Source: JAWLGZ01 sp041690635
Lineage (GTDB): Bacteria; Pseudomonadota; Gammaproteobacteria; Thiohalomonadales; Thiohalomonadaceae
Direction of reading: 5' to 3'
Length of the DNA: 64,000 bases
Assembly (NCBI GenBank): GCA_041690635.1
Contig: JAWLGZ010000002.1
Span: 434,001 to 498,000 of the forward strand
Shown here: positions 41,054 to 49,153 of the stretch, in pieces
Layout of the letters: each line of letters opens with the position of its first letter
Position numbering within the stretch: the first letter of the stretch is position 1
Notes under the pieces: model-generated
What the model was told of the DNA's origin: nothing
Database searches by the model: none
What the model saw: the letters and a program-made list of their open reading frames with translations, nothing else
Made by a program: the position numbers and the translations under genes

Positions 41054-41197
41054 GGGCGGCGATATTAACAGACGCAGCCACCCCGGCGTTGGACCGGTGG
41101 TCCAGGATAGCAACGAGCAACCCAGGACCACGCGCCTTGAAACCACCGTACCGGGAGGTACATTCATTCCTTGAACCCGGCCGAGGCGATCCCTACA

Positions 41198-41543
41198 TTA
41201 AGGGCACCTCTAATAATCCAACGCGGTTTCGTTGGGCCCAAAATCACCGAGTACAAGGCGCGCTGCGCAGGCAATGGCCCGGTCCTTGTCAAGCAGCGCA
41301 CCAATCCGCCGGGAGCGGATTGGGACAGGCGGAGGCTGGCCCGAAGGGTGGTCCCTAGGGACGGGGACCACAACGCCGTAATCGGCGATTTTGGGCCCAA
41401 CCCTCCGGGCTCGTGGCCGTATTGCCCGCTGGACTGCGTTGCAGCTCGCTCATGTGGAATGACCACATCACGCTCGCCGCGCCTTGCCAGCGAACAATAC
41501 GGCCGCGAGCGAAACCGTGTTGGATTATTAGAGGTGCCCTTAA
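41198..41543. mobile_element. MITE-like element with 34-bp terminal inverted repeats
   Basis: The ends are inverted repeats of about 34 bases, 33 identical: TTAAGGGCACCTCTAATAAT at the left, continuing to CGGTTTCG, and its complement at the right. A second inverted pair lies inside (41231-41250 and 41382-41401, GTTGGGCCCAAAATC...). No transposase is encoded. TTAA at each outer end may be the target duplication. It sits between the hydantoinase B gene and the thioredoxin-like gene, ending 29 bases before the latter's start. Confidence 0.75.
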
Positions 41544-41572
41544 TGCGCTGAATTAAGGAAATGGGGAAAACG

Positions 41573-42436
41573 ATGAGCGAATCGGCCTACAGCTTTGATG
41601 TCACGTCCGAAAACCTCCAGACCGCGGTGGTCGATGCATCACGCGAGCGCCCCGTTTTGCTGGATTTCTGGGCCAGCTGGTGTGGCCCGTGCAAGATGCT
41701 GATGCCGATTCTGGAGAAGCTGGTCACCGAATATGACGGCCAGATCCTGCTCGGCAAGGTCAACATCGACGAACAGCAGGAACTGGCGACGCAATTCGGG
41801 GTGCGCAGCGTCCCGACAGTAAAGCTGTTCCGCGGTGGCGAGGTGGTGGATGAATTTCTCGGTGCACAACCCGAAGGGACCATCCGCGCCCTGATCGATC
41901 CCCATATCGAACGCGCCTCGGACCGCGAAATGGAGGAGGCCCGGCGCCTTCAGGCGCAGGGGCAGACGGGCGGAGCGATTGAAAAGGCGCACGCGGCGGC
42001 GGCTTCAGACCCCGGCAATATCCGCGTGCAGCTGGGGCTTGCAGAGCTTCTGATGACGGCTGGCGAATACGGTGCGGCGGAAGCAGTCCTGCGCGGGCTA
42101 CCCGCCGATATCGGCGCAAGTGATGGCGTCTCGCAGCTCTTCGCCCGGCTGGAGTTCGCCCGGACCGCATCGGATGCGCCACCGGCCGAGGTACTGGAAC
42201 AGCGCATCGCCGCCGACGCCAGGGACAGCGAGGCCCGTTATCAACTGGCTGCCCGCCTCCTGGTTTCCGGTCGTTACCCCGAGGCGATGGATCAGCTACT
42301 CGAGTTGCTGCGCCGGGATCGCACTTGGGGCAATGAGGCCGGGCGGAGGGGACTGGTGAAGGTGTTTGAAATCCTCGGCGACAGTGACGAACGGGTCGGC
42401 CGCTATCGCCGGCTCATGTTCAACGCACTGCACTAA
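41573..42436 (+). CDS. Thioredoxin-TPR co-chaperone (CnoX/YbbN-like)
   Basis: A 287-residue protein. The N-terminal thioredoxin domain has an intact redox site (LLDFWASWCGPCKMLMPILE) and the cis-Pro loop FGVRSVPTVKLFRGGEVVDE. About 170 residues of TPR-like helices follow (EARRLQAQGQTGGAIEKAHA, EARYQLAARLLVSGRYPEAM). This matches YbbN/CnoX, which protects unfolded proteins under oxidative chlorine stress and hands them to GroEL/DnaK. Unlike E. coli CnoX, both Cys of the CxxC motif are present, so it may be redox active. ATG 41573 has GGGGA upstream; an ATG at 41561 lies too close to its AAGGA. Its promoter must lie near or inside the MITE-like element. Confidence 0.9.
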   Translation: MSESAYSFDVTSENLQTAVVDASRERPVLLDFWASWCGPCKMLMPILEKLVTEYDGQILLGKVNIDEQQELATQFGVRSVPTVKLFRGGEVVDEFLGAQPEGTIRALIDPHIERASDREMEEARRLQAQGQTGGAIEKAHAAAASDPGNIRVQLGLAELLMTAGEYGAAEAVLRGLPADIGASDGVSQLFARLEFARTASDAPPAEVLEQRIAADARDSEARYQLAARLLVSGRYPEAMDQLLELLRRDRTWGNEAGRRGLVKVFEILGDSDERVGRYRRLMFNALH

Positions 42437-42454
42437 GGCACTGCGAATAATCGG

Positions 42455-42479
42455 GCACTTCGACTAATCGCCGAAGTGC
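42455..42479 (+). terminator. Hairpin after the thioredoxin-TPR gene
   Basis: GCACTTCG pairs with CGAAGTGC around a 9-base loop, 18 bases after the stop codon. Only TCTT follows, so it is a weak terminator candidate. It may serve the convergent dsbC gene as well. Confidence 0.4.
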
Positions 42480-42596
42480 TCTTAAGCAGTAACAGATAGC
42501 CGCGGGCAGCCACGTCGGCCCAAACCCGTTGCGGGTCTGATTCGTGCAGCGGTGGGGCATCCATGCCCCGCTCAAACCGGGGCGCGTACAGGCGCT

Positions 42597-43331
42597 TTAC
42601 CGGCCGTTGGCTGCCTTTTCGAGGTTTTCGAGCATACGGTTCGGCGGCAGGTAACCCGGCAGCAGCTGCCCGTCTTCCAGCAGGATGGCCGGCGTACCCC
42701 TGACACCCACCATCTCCCCGAGCCCCATGTGATCGGCGACCGGGTTCTCGCACTCCCGCGCCTTGGGGGTCTTTCCACTCTTGGCTCTGTCCATCTCTTC
42801 CTTCCGGTCATCCGCACACCAGACCGAGACCGCCTTGCGGTACGACTCCGAACCAAGACCCGCCCGCGGATAGGCGAGGTACTGCACCTCGATGCCCAGG
42901 GCGTTCATCTCAGCCATGCCGTCGTGCAGCTTGCGGCAGTAGCCGCAGTCGATGTCGGTGAAGACCCGGATCGTGTGTTTACGCTCCCCGGTTGCGGGAT
43001 AGGTGATAAGCGACTCCGGAGGAAGCGCCGACAGGGCGTCCAGCCGCGCCCCCCCTTTGCGCTCTTCGGTGACGTTCACCCCCCGATCCATGTCGAGTAC
43101 CTCGCCGTTCAGCAGATAGCGTCCATCCGCCGACACGTAGAAGATCTGAGTGCCGTAACTCACTTCGTAGAACCCGTCCATCGGGCCCGCCTGCAACTCG
43201 CTGGGGGCAATGCCGGGGATCATCCGCTGCATCGCATTCAGGACGCGCTGCTCGGCGTCCTCATCGGCGGACACGGCCGTCGCACACGCAAGGACCGCAA
43301 CAGACAACAGAATTCGAATCGGATTTGGCAC
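42597..43331 (-). CDS. dsbC: Thiol:disulfide isomerase DsbC
   Basis: A periplasmic protein-disulfide isomerase. The signal peptide (MPNPIRILLSVAVLACATAV, cleavage near VSA-DE) is followed by the N-terminal dimerisation domain (GFYEVSYGTQIFYVSADGRY, LNGEVLDM). The thioredoxin-like domain has the active site FTDIDCGYCRKLHDGMAEMN, the second Cys pair region (VSVWCADDRK...RECENPVADH) and the cis-Pro in VRGTPAILLEDGQLLPGYLP. The CGYC active site is the usual DsbC sequence. It is followed downstream on the same strand by nothing; yajQ lies 5 bases upstream. Confidence 0.94.
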   Translation of the reverse strand: MPNPIRILLSVAVLACATAVSADEDAEQRVLNAMQRMIPGIAPSELQAGPMDGFYEVSYGTQIFYVSADGRYLLNGEVLDMDRGVNVTEERKGGARLDALSALPPESLITYPATGERKHTIRVFTDIDCGYCRKLHDGMAEMNALGIEVQYLAYPRAGLGSESYRKAVSVWCADDRKEEMDRAKSGKTPKARECENPVADHMGLGEMVGVRGTPAILLEDGQLLPGYLPPNRMLENLEKAANGR

Positions 43332-43336
43332 AGGGT

Positions 43337-43819
43337 TTACTCTCTAAAGTTGGTGAATTGGAGCGGCAGTCCCAGTTCCGCCGCACGCATCGCAGCGATC
43401 ACCTGTTGCAGGTCATCCCGCTTCTTGCCGGTAATGCGCACCTGCTCCCCCTGCACCTGCGCCTGGACCTTCAACTTGCTCTCCTTGACCATCTTGATCA
43501 GCTTCTTGGCGATCTCCTTGTCGATCCCCTGTTTCACCGCCAGCCGCTGGCGGGCCCGGATGCCCGAACTCTCGACCGGGCTCTCCTCGATGGCGGAGAC
43601 ATCGATGCCGCGCTTGCTCAGCTTCTGGTAGAGGATGTCGCGCATCTGGCCAATCTGGAATTCGCTCTGCGCCTCCAGCACAAGGCCACTCTCCTCCTGC
43701 TCCACCCGCGCGTCGCTGCCTTTGAAATCGAACCGGTTGGCCACCTCGCGGTTGGCTTGGTCCACCGCGTTGGTCAGTTCGTGGCCGTCCACCTCGGAAA
43801 CCACATCGAAGGAAGGCAT
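43337..43819 (-). CDS. YajQ-family nucleotide-binding protein
   Basis: A 160-residue protein of the YajQ/UPF0234 family: MPSFDVVSEVDGHELTNAVD, EVANRFDFKGSDARVEQEES, GIDVSAIEESPVESSG, KKLIKMVKESKLKVQAQVQG, and the ending RAAELGLPLQFTNFR. Family members bind nucleotides, and in Xanthomonas and Pseudomonas a relative binds cyclic di-GMP and acts in gene control. Given the number of cyclic di-GMP enzymes in this window, a sensor role is possible but not shown. Full length, starts with ATG and is closely linked to dsbC. Confidence 0.94.
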   Translation of the reverse strand: MPSFDVVSEVDGHELTNAVDQANREVANRFDFKGSDARVEQEESGLVLEAQSEFQIGQMRDILYQKLSKRGIDVSAIEESPVESSGIRARQRLAVKQGIDKEIAKKLIKMVKESKLKVQAQVQGEQVRITGKKRDDLQQVIAAMRAAELGLPLQFTNFRE

Positions 43820-43889
43820 ATTCCGCTCCCGTTCAGAAAGCCGACTAATCTAGCCGCCTATTCGGCGCGCATCAACCTGCGTGCCCATT

Positions 43890-44801
43890 TCACCCGCGCG
43901 GGTGGTGTTGCCGGTGCAGCGTCTTGAGCCGTTCGCGGGCCACATGGGTGTAGATCTGCGTGGTCGAGATCGTGCTGTGTCCCAGCAGCAACTGCACCAC
44001 CCGCAGGTCGGCCCCGTGATTCAGCAGGTGGGTGGCAAAGGCGTGGCGCAGGGTGTGGGGCGACAGGCTGGCACGGATCCCCGCCCGGCGCGCATAGCGC
44101 TTGATCAGATACCAGAACGCCTGCCGGGTCATGGCGCCGCCGCGGCGGGTTGGAAACAGCACCTCGCCCGCCTGCCCGCGCACCAGTTCCGGTCGAGCCT
44201 CGACCAGATATCGCTCGATCCAGACCTGTGCCTCCTCGCCCAGGGGCACCAGCCGATCCTTGTTCCCCTTGCCGGTCACCCGCACCGTCCCCTGACGCAG
44301 ATTGAGCTGGGCCAGCGTGAGGCCGACCAGTTCCGAGACCCGCAAGCCGGTGGCGTAGAGCAGTTCGAGCATTGCCCGGTCGCGCAGCCCGAGCACCTCC
44401 TCGGGGTCGGGGGCTCCGATCAGCGCCTCCACCTCCGATTCCGTCAATGTATCCGGCAGCTCACGCGGCAGACCCGGCAGCTCGAGCCGCGCGGTCGGGT
44501 CATCCGCCACCACCCCCTCGCGAATCAGATAGCGGTAGAAACGGCGCAGGCTGGAGCCGATGCGCGCCACCGTGCGCGGACTCGCCTTGGCACGGGTGCG
44601 GTATTCGAAATAGTCGAGAAGATCCGCGGCAGCGACCGCATCCAGGCTACGCCCGGAGAGCCAGCGGCCAAGCCCCTCCAGATCGCGCCGGTAGGCCGCC
44701 AGGGTGTTGTCGGCGAGACCGCGCTCCATCCACAGCGCGTCGACAAACCGCTCGACCAGCGTGCGATCGGCCGGTCTCAGGGCGTCTTCACGACCGTTCA
44801 T
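43890..44801 (-). CDS. xerD: Site-specific tyrosine recombinase XerD
   Basis: A 303-residue recombinase that, with XerC, resolves chromosome dimers at dif under FtsK control. The N-terminal SAM-like domain (VERFVDALWMERGLADNTLA AY) is followed by the catalytic domain with ATGLRVSELVGLTLAQ (first Arg), VTGKGNKDRLVPL (Lys), LSPHTLRHAFATHLLNHGAD (His and Arg), LLGHSTISTTQIYTHV (His and Tyr). All catalytic residues are present. The xerD-dsbC vicinity is typical for gammaproteobacteria and supports XerD over XerC. The gene end overlaps nothing; its start overlaps the end of ogt. Confidence 0.93.
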   Translation of the reverse strand: MNGREDALRPADRTLVERFVDALWMERGLADNTLAAYRRDLEGLGRWLSGRSLDAVAAADLLDYFEYRTRAKASPRTVARIGSSLRRFYRYLIREGVVADDPTARLELPGLPRELPDTLTESEVEALIGAPDPEEVLGLRDRAMLELLYATGLRVSELVGLTLAQLNLRQGTVRVTGKGNKDRLVPLGEEAQVWIERYLVEARPELVRGQAGEVLFPTRRGGAMTRQAFWYLIKRYARRAGIRASLSPHTLRHAFATHLLNHGADLRVVQLLLGHSTISTTQIYTHVARERLKTLHRQHHPRG

Positions 44802-45273
44802 GGGCGAGCAGCCGCTGTTTCAACTCAATTGCCGGCCCCCCGGTCTCTCCCATATACCCACCCGGGCCGCCGACGGCGACCACGCGATGGCAGGGAATGA
44901 GAAACGGTATGGGGTTGGCGCGGCAGGCCCCGGCCACCGCCCGTGGAGCGGTCTGAAGACGGCGGGCGAGTTCACCATAGGTCACCGTCCGGCCGGACGG
45001 GATGTCACGCAGTGCCGCCCACACCCGCTGCTGAAAGACGGTACCGCTCGGGTGCAACGCAATGGCAATCGGCTGCTCCGGGTGTCGGAACCAGCGGCGC
45101 AGTGCCTCAGCCGCCTCGTGGGCCGCACCCCGGGCCGGCACCTGCTCACCGTCCCCCGCCGGCAGATGATCGATCGCGGTCACCGCCCCCTCAGCGTCGA
45201 GACACAGCCCGAGCCGTCCACCACCGGGGAGGGGCGTCTGAATCACGGCCGCATAATCACTCTCCTGGGCCAT
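44788..45273 (-). CDS. ogt: Methylated-DNA-protein cysteine methyltransferase
   Basis: A 161-residue suicide repair protein that removes alkyl groups from O6-guanine. The DNA-binding part (GTVFQQRVWAALRDIPSGRT, VTYGELARRLQTAPRAVAGA) precedes the active-site RANPIPFLIPCHRVVAVGGP, where PCHR holds the acceptor Cys. The N-terminal ferredoxin-like half is short, as in Ogt. ATG 45273 is chosen; a longer frame to 45591 runs inside the next gene on the same strand. It overlaps xerD by 14 bases and the upstream TPR gene by 17 bases. Confidence 0.92.
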   Translation of the reverse strand: MAQESDYAAVIQTPLPGGGRLGLCLDAEGAVTAIDHLPAGDGEQVPARGAAHEAAEALRRWFRHPEQPIAIALHPSGTVFQQRVWAALRDIPSGRTVTYGELARRLQTAPRAVAGACRANPIPFLIPCHRVVAVGGPGGYMGETGGPAIELKQRLLAHERS

Positions 45274-46993
45274 TTTCCGCCTCGACCCGCCACAGCTTCT
45301 CCAGCTCCCGCCGCAACACCGCACGGCGCGCCGGATCGTCGGCCGCCTCCAGCAGTCGCGAATAGAGACGCCGGGCATCGGATACCAGCCCGGCGGCGGC
45401 AAGCTGCGTGGCCGCCTCGTAGCGGGCGGTCTGTGCCCAGGGGTCCATCGCCCCGGCGCCGGGCAGGATGGCCGATTCCAGATAGTGGCGGGCGGCGCGG
45501 CGCGGTTCACCTTGCGCCTTGAACGACTCCGCCATCCAGTACAGAAGCTCCCTCGCCCGTTGCCGATCCGGCGCTCGCGAGCGAAGCCCATCCAGCAGCA
45601 TCAGCGCCTGTTCGTGCTCTTCGATCGCCTGCAGGTCGAATACCACCTGCACAATGCGATCGAACGCCTCGGCAGGCAGCGCCCCCTCCCCCTCGGTCAT
45701 CTTCGCAAGCAGCGTCGTGCCCGCAGCCGGCTCCCCCGCCAGGATAAACACCCGCGCCCGGTTGAGTTGCCACTGCATTTGATCGGTCCCCGGGGGAGGC
45801 TCGGAAAGGCCTTGCATCAGCCGTGAGGCGAGCTTCAGGTCACCCGCCCCGATGGCCGGCCCGAGCAGGTGGCGCCGCACCGGCGGCGGTACTCGATCGA
45901 GCCGGGGGAAGCGCACCGACTCCAGGAACAGACCCCGTACGAGTTCGATTCCCCCCTCCAGTGCGGACAGCGACTCGGTCAGAGCCGACAGTGCACTCTC
46001 CCGCGCCGCCGCGCCCTCCAGGAACAGCAGTGCGAGGACCGCCCGGCGTACCTCCGGTGCCAGTTGGCCAGCGGCATCGAGCCAGGCGGCATCGTCACCG
46101 ACCAGCAGGCGCTTTTCGTTTCCGATAGCGCGCGCCTGGGCAAGGTAGGCGTCCCAGAGTGAATCGGGATCGATTCCGAGCAGCCTGGCATCGGCACTCC
46201 CGGAAGTCAGGCCGGGGAGCAACCCTTCCAGCGCGCGAATGCGCCCCGACCCGTCGCCTCCCGCCAGAGCCGCCTCGGCTAGCACGCCGAACAGCAGGCG
46301 GCGGGTGGTGGATAGGAGGGACGGTTTCAGTCGCGCACGGGCGGTGACGGCCACCTTCGCCGGCTCGCCGCCGGTCCGCAGTTCGGCAAGGAGGTTCAGG
46401 GCGCCGGCCTCACCAACCGTAGCGGCTCCCAGCAGGGCACGTGCGGCAGCGGGCCGATCGCGAGCCAGCAGTACGCGGGCGGCGATCACCGCCGCGGCGG
46501 GATCATCGCCGTAGTCCTGGCGGTAGCGGAGCAGCGCCGCATGGGCGTCGTCCGCGCGGCCATCAACGAGATAGCTCTGCATGACCAGGCGGCGCCACTC
46601 GGCAACCTGGGGGCGGTCCACGCCGGACCCGGACCAGAGCAGCCGTCGCAGCACCCTGCGTGCACCCTCTCCGTTGCCCATTTCGAGCAGTGCACGGGCA
46701 CGCCAGGCTCCGGCCCAGCGGACAAATTCGGTCGGGAGCCCCTGTGGCAGGTGCTCCAGGCGGCCGGCCAGACGCGGCCATTCCGCGGCATCCACCAACA
46801 TCCGCACCCGTTCCCGCTCCCAGCGCATCCATTGCTCGGGGTGCTTCGCCGCATCCGGCTGCGCTTCGCCCAGCGTACCGAGGGCAAGTTCCGGGGCCCC
46901 GCCGGCGGCCAGGGCGAGAATCTCTTCGAGTTCCACGGCCGGCACCGAGGAAGGCAGGAACAGCAGCGTGAGCACGAAGTACACGCGCCACAA
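45257..46993 (-). CDS. Secreted TPR-like repeat protein
   Basis: A roughly 578-residue protein made of degenerate helical repeats (for example LVDGRADDAHAALLRYRQDY, QALMLLDGLRSRAPDRQRAR, MAESFKAQGEPRRAARHYLE). An N-terminal signal segment (VYFVLTLLFLPSSVPAV) predicts export. The open frame extends to 47059, but that extension passes through the rplS operon terminator. A TTG at 46993 or a GTG at 46984 is the more likely start. The C-terminal AQGEPRRAARHYLESA, LVSDARRLYSRLLEAADDPA resembles tail repeats of cell-envelope TPR proteins. Function unknown; coupling to ogt by overlap suggests only co-transcription. Confidence 0.7.
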   Translation of the reverse strand: MWRVYFVLTLLFLPSSVPAVELEEILALAAGGAPELALGTLGEAQPDAAKHPEQWMRWERERVRMLVDAAEWPRLAGRLEHLPQGLPTEFVRWAGAWRARALLEMGNGEGARRVLRRLLWSGSGVDRPQVAEWRRLVMQSYLVDGRADDAHAALLRYRQDYGDDPAAAVIAARVLLARDRPAAARALLGAATVGEAGALNLLAELRTGGEPAKVAVTARARLKPSLLSTTRRLLFGVLAEAALAGGDGSGRIRALEGLLPGLTSGSADARLLGIDPDSLWDAYLAQARAIGNEKRLLVGDDAAWLDAAGQLAPEVRRAVLALLFLEGAAARESALSALTESLSALEGGIELVRGLFLESVRFPRLDRVPPPVRRHLLGPAIGAGDLKLASRLMQGLSEPPPGTDQMQWQLNRARVFILAGEPAAGTTLLAKMTEGEGALPAEAFDRIVQVVFDLQAIEEHEQALMLLDGLRSRAPDRQRARELLYWMAESFKAQGEPRRAARHYLESAILPGAGAMDPWAQTARYEAATQLAAAGLVSDARRLYSRLLEAADDPARRAVLRRELEKLWRVEAENGPGE

Positions 46994-46995
46994 CG

Positions 46996-47034
46996 AAAAA
47001 ACGGGCGCCACCGTGCGGGTGACGCCCGTTTTTT
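46996..47034 (-). terminator. Rho-independent terminator of the rpsP-rimM-trmD-rplS operon
   Basis: AAAAAACGGGCG pairs with CGCCCGTTTTTT with further G-C pairs inside, giving a strong hairpin flanked by A and T runs, 34 bases after the rplS stop. It can stop transcripts on both strands. It lies immediately before the start of the TPR gene on the same strand, so that gene needs read-through or its own promoter. Confidence 0.88.
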
Positions 47035-47067
47035 CCTCAATCGCCGGATGCCGGGGCATCGCTCCGA

Positions 47068-47412
47068 TCAGAGCTTCTCCTTGATGCGGGCCGCCTTGCC
47101 GGTCCGGCCGCGCAGGTAGTAGAGCTTGGCCCGAGCCACGTCGCCGCGCCGCTTGACCTGGATGGAGTCGATGGCCGGGCTGTAGGTCTGGAATACGCGC
47201 TCCACCCCTTCGCCGTGGGACATCTTGCGCACGGTGAACGCGGAGTTGAGGCCGCGGTTGCGCTTGGCGATGACCACTCCCTCGAACGCCTGCAGACGCT
47301 CGCGGTTGCCCTCCTTGACCTTAACCTGCACCGAAACGGTGTCGCCCGGACCGAATTCCGGGATTTCCCGGTTCATCTGTTCGGCTTCGAGTTGCTCAAT
47401 AATGTTGCTCAT
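47068..47412 (-). CDS. rplS: 50S ribosomal protein L19
   Basis: A 114-residue ribosomal protein at the 30S-50S interface. Typical blocks: IPEFGPGDTVSVQVKVKEGN, RLQAFEGVVIAKRNRGLNSA, FTVRKMSHGEGVERVFQTYS, KRRGDVARAKLYYLRGRTGK. The ATG overlaps the trmD stop codon (ATGA), so translation is coupled. Last gene of the operon before a strong terminator. Confidence 0.97.
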   Translation of the reverse strand: MSNIIEQLEAEQMNREIPEFGPGDTVSVQVKVKEGNRERLQAFEGVVIAKRNRGLNSAFTVRKMSHGEGVERVFQTYSPAIDSIQVKRRGDVARAKLYYLRGRTGKAARIKEKL

Positions 47413-48185
47413 GACGTGCTCCCGGATAAATCCGCCGAATTGTACTCTTGTTCATGCTCGCGGATGAACTCCTGCAACAGGCGTTCGCGCTCCGCGTCCA
47501 GTTCGATCCGCTCGATCAGGTCCGGCCGCCTCAGCCAGGTACGGCCGAGTGCCTGCTTTAACCGCCAGCGGGCTATGGCGCCGTGATCACCGCTCAACAG
47601 CACCGGTGGCACCTCCCGATCGGCAATCCGCTCCGGCCGGGTGTAGTGCGGGCAGTCCAGCAGCCCCTCCGCGAAGGAGTCCTGCGCTGCCGAATCCTCG
47701 TGGCCCAAAGCACCCGGCAACAGCCGGGTCACGGCATCAATGATCACCATCGCCGCCAGCTCGCCGCCGGAGAGGACGTAGTCCCCGACGGACCACTCCT
47801 CATCCACTTCGAGTTCGATAAACCGCTCGTCGATCCCCTCGTAGCGGCCAGCCACCAGTATCAGTCGTTCGCGGGCGGCCAGTTCACTCACGCCCGCCTG
47901 GTCCAGCCGCCGCCCCTGGGGCGAGAGGCAGATCGTATGGGCCTTGCCCTCCACCGCCCCGCGTGCCGCGTGAACCGCATCATGCAGCGGCTGGTAGAGC
48001 ATCACCATTCCGGGGCCGCCGCCGTAGGGCCGGTCGTCCACGGTACGGTGCCGGTCACTGGTGTAGTCGCGTGGGTTCCACAACCCCAGCTCCAGCAGAC
48101 CGCGCTCCACTGCCCGGCCGGTGATGCCGTGCCCGGTCACCGCCTCGAACATCGACGGAAACAGCGTGACGACATCGATACGCAA
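47409..48185 (-). CDS. trmD: tRNA (guanine-N1-)-methyltransferase
   Basis: Methylates G37 at N1 in tRNAs to prevent frameshifting. It is a SPOUT-class enzyme with the deep trefoil knot: MRIDVVTLFPSMFEAVTGHG, VDDRPYGGGPGMVMLYQPLH, LVAGRYEGIDERFIELEVDE, SVGDYVLSGGELAAMVIIDA, RLLPGALGHEDSAAQDSF. The 258 residues match the family. It starts with TTG (48185), three bases after the rimM stop. The order rpsP-rimM-trmD-rplS is the standard one. Confidence 0.97.
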   Translation of the reverse strand: MRIDVVTLFPSMFEAVTGHGITGRAVERGLLELGLWNPRDYTSDRHRTVDDRPYGGGPGMVMLYQPLHDAVHAARGAVEGKAHTICLSPQGRRLDQAGVSELAARERLILVAGRYEGIDERFIELEVDEEWSVGDYVLSGGELAAMVIIDAVTRLLPGALGHEDSAAQDSFAEGLLDCPHYTRPERIADREVPPVLLSGDHGAIARWRLKQALGRTWLRRPDLIERIELDAERERLLQEFIREHEQEYNSADLSGSTS

Positions 48186-48188
48186 GGC

Positions 48189-48704
48189 TCAGAACTCCGG
48201 GTCCCAGTCCGCCTGGATAAAACCCGCGTCCAGATCGACCTCAAGCACCACCTGGTCGATAAAGGGGATGAGGCGTTCCCGCTCCCCCCTGACCACCAAT
48301 ACGTCGTTGGCTCCGGTCTCCATCAGGTGATGGACCCGGCCCAGCTTCACGCCGGCGGGAGTCACCACCTCGAGGCCCATCAGATCGGACCAGTAATACT
48401 CACCTTCCCCTGCCGGCGGCAGAAGAGTGCGGTCAACGGCAATCTCCGCACCGATCAGGGCGAGGGCCGCGTCACGATCCTCCACCCCTGCGAGCCGCAC
48501 CACCACCGATTTACCGTGCCGCCTGCCTTCGACGAGCGCGAACTCGCGCTGCCCGCCGCCCTCCAGCAGCAACAGCCACGGGGAGTAATCGAGAATATTC
48601 TCCCGCGGGTCAGTGTGGGAGTGGACCCTCATCCAGCCGCGAATGCCGTAGGCACCGGCAATCCGGCCAAGCCGAACCAGCCCCTCCTGCCCTTCGCTCA
48701 CCAC
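48189..48704 (-). CDS. rimM: Ribosome maturation factor RimM
   Basis: A 171-residue 30S assembly factor that binds S19. The N-terminal RimM domain (LVRLGRIAGAYGIRGWMRVH, SHTDPRENILDYSPWLLL, RHGKSVVVRLAGVEDRDAA, GAEIAVDRTLLP) is followed by the PRC-barrel domain (YYWSDLMGLEVVTPAGVKLG, VHHLMETGANDVLVVRG, LIPFIDQVVLEVDL). It starts with GTG 48704, 28 bases after rpsP. Confidence 0.96.
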   Translation of the reverse strand: MVSEGQEGLVRLGRIAGAYGIRGWMRVHSHTDPRENILDYSPWLLLLEGGGQREFALVEGRRHGKSVVVRLAGVEDRDAALALIGAEIAVDRTLLPPAGEGEYYWSDLMGLEVVTPAGVKLGRVHHLMETGANDVLVVRGERERLIPFIDQVVLEVDLDAGFIQADWDPEF

Positions 48705-48732
48705 CGACCGCCCCCGCGGGCGTTCACCCGGC

Positions 48733-48981
48733 TCAGGCCGCCGCCTGTGCCTTCTTCAGCAGCTTGGCGACCCGCTCAGAGGCCTGGGCGCCCTGCGCCA
48801 GCCAGTAGTCCGCCCGCTCCTTGTTGATACGGAGCTGCTCTTCCGTACCGCTGGCGATCGGGTTGAAGAACCCGAGCCGCTCGATGAAGCGACCGTCGCG
48901 ACGGTTGCGGCTGTCGGTAACGATGATGTGGTAGAACGGACGCTTCTTGGCGCCGCCCCGGGACATGCGAATGGTGACCAT
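48733..48981 (-). CDS. rpsP: 30S ribosomal protein S16
   Basis: An 82-residue ribosomal protein needed for early 30S assembly. MVTIRMSRGGAKKRPFYHII, VTDSRNRRDGRFIERLGFFN and INKERADYWLAQGAQASERV are fully typical. AGAGG precedes the ATG by three to four bases more than a minimal spacing. First gene of the operon, with a promoter candidate about 70 bases upstream. Confidence 0.97.
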   Translation of the reverse strand: MVTIRMSRGGAKKRPFYHIIVTDSRNRRDGRFIERLGFFNPIASGTEEQLRINKERADYWLAQGAQASERVAKLLKKAQAAA

Positions 48982-49054
48982 CGGCCTCTAAATCCCCGTT
49001 TACAAACGAACCGGGCCGCGCACGGCGACCCGCCTGAATCCGGTAAAGCCGGTA

Positions 49055-49084
49055 ATTGTACTTGAGGAGCGGAGCAAAAGGAAA
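49055..49084 (-). promoter_or_regulatory. Candidate promoter of the rpsP operon
   Basis: On the minus strand TTTCCT (49079-49084) and TACAAT (49055-49060) are 18 bases apart. The -10 box is good, the -35 box weak. It would give a leader of about 65 bases before rpsP. Confidence 0.45.
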
Positions 49085-49153
49085 GCCCAAATCAGGTTCG
49101 CGGTACAAGACGCATCGCGCAGAGATGTGGGCCATGGCCCATAACCATGAACC

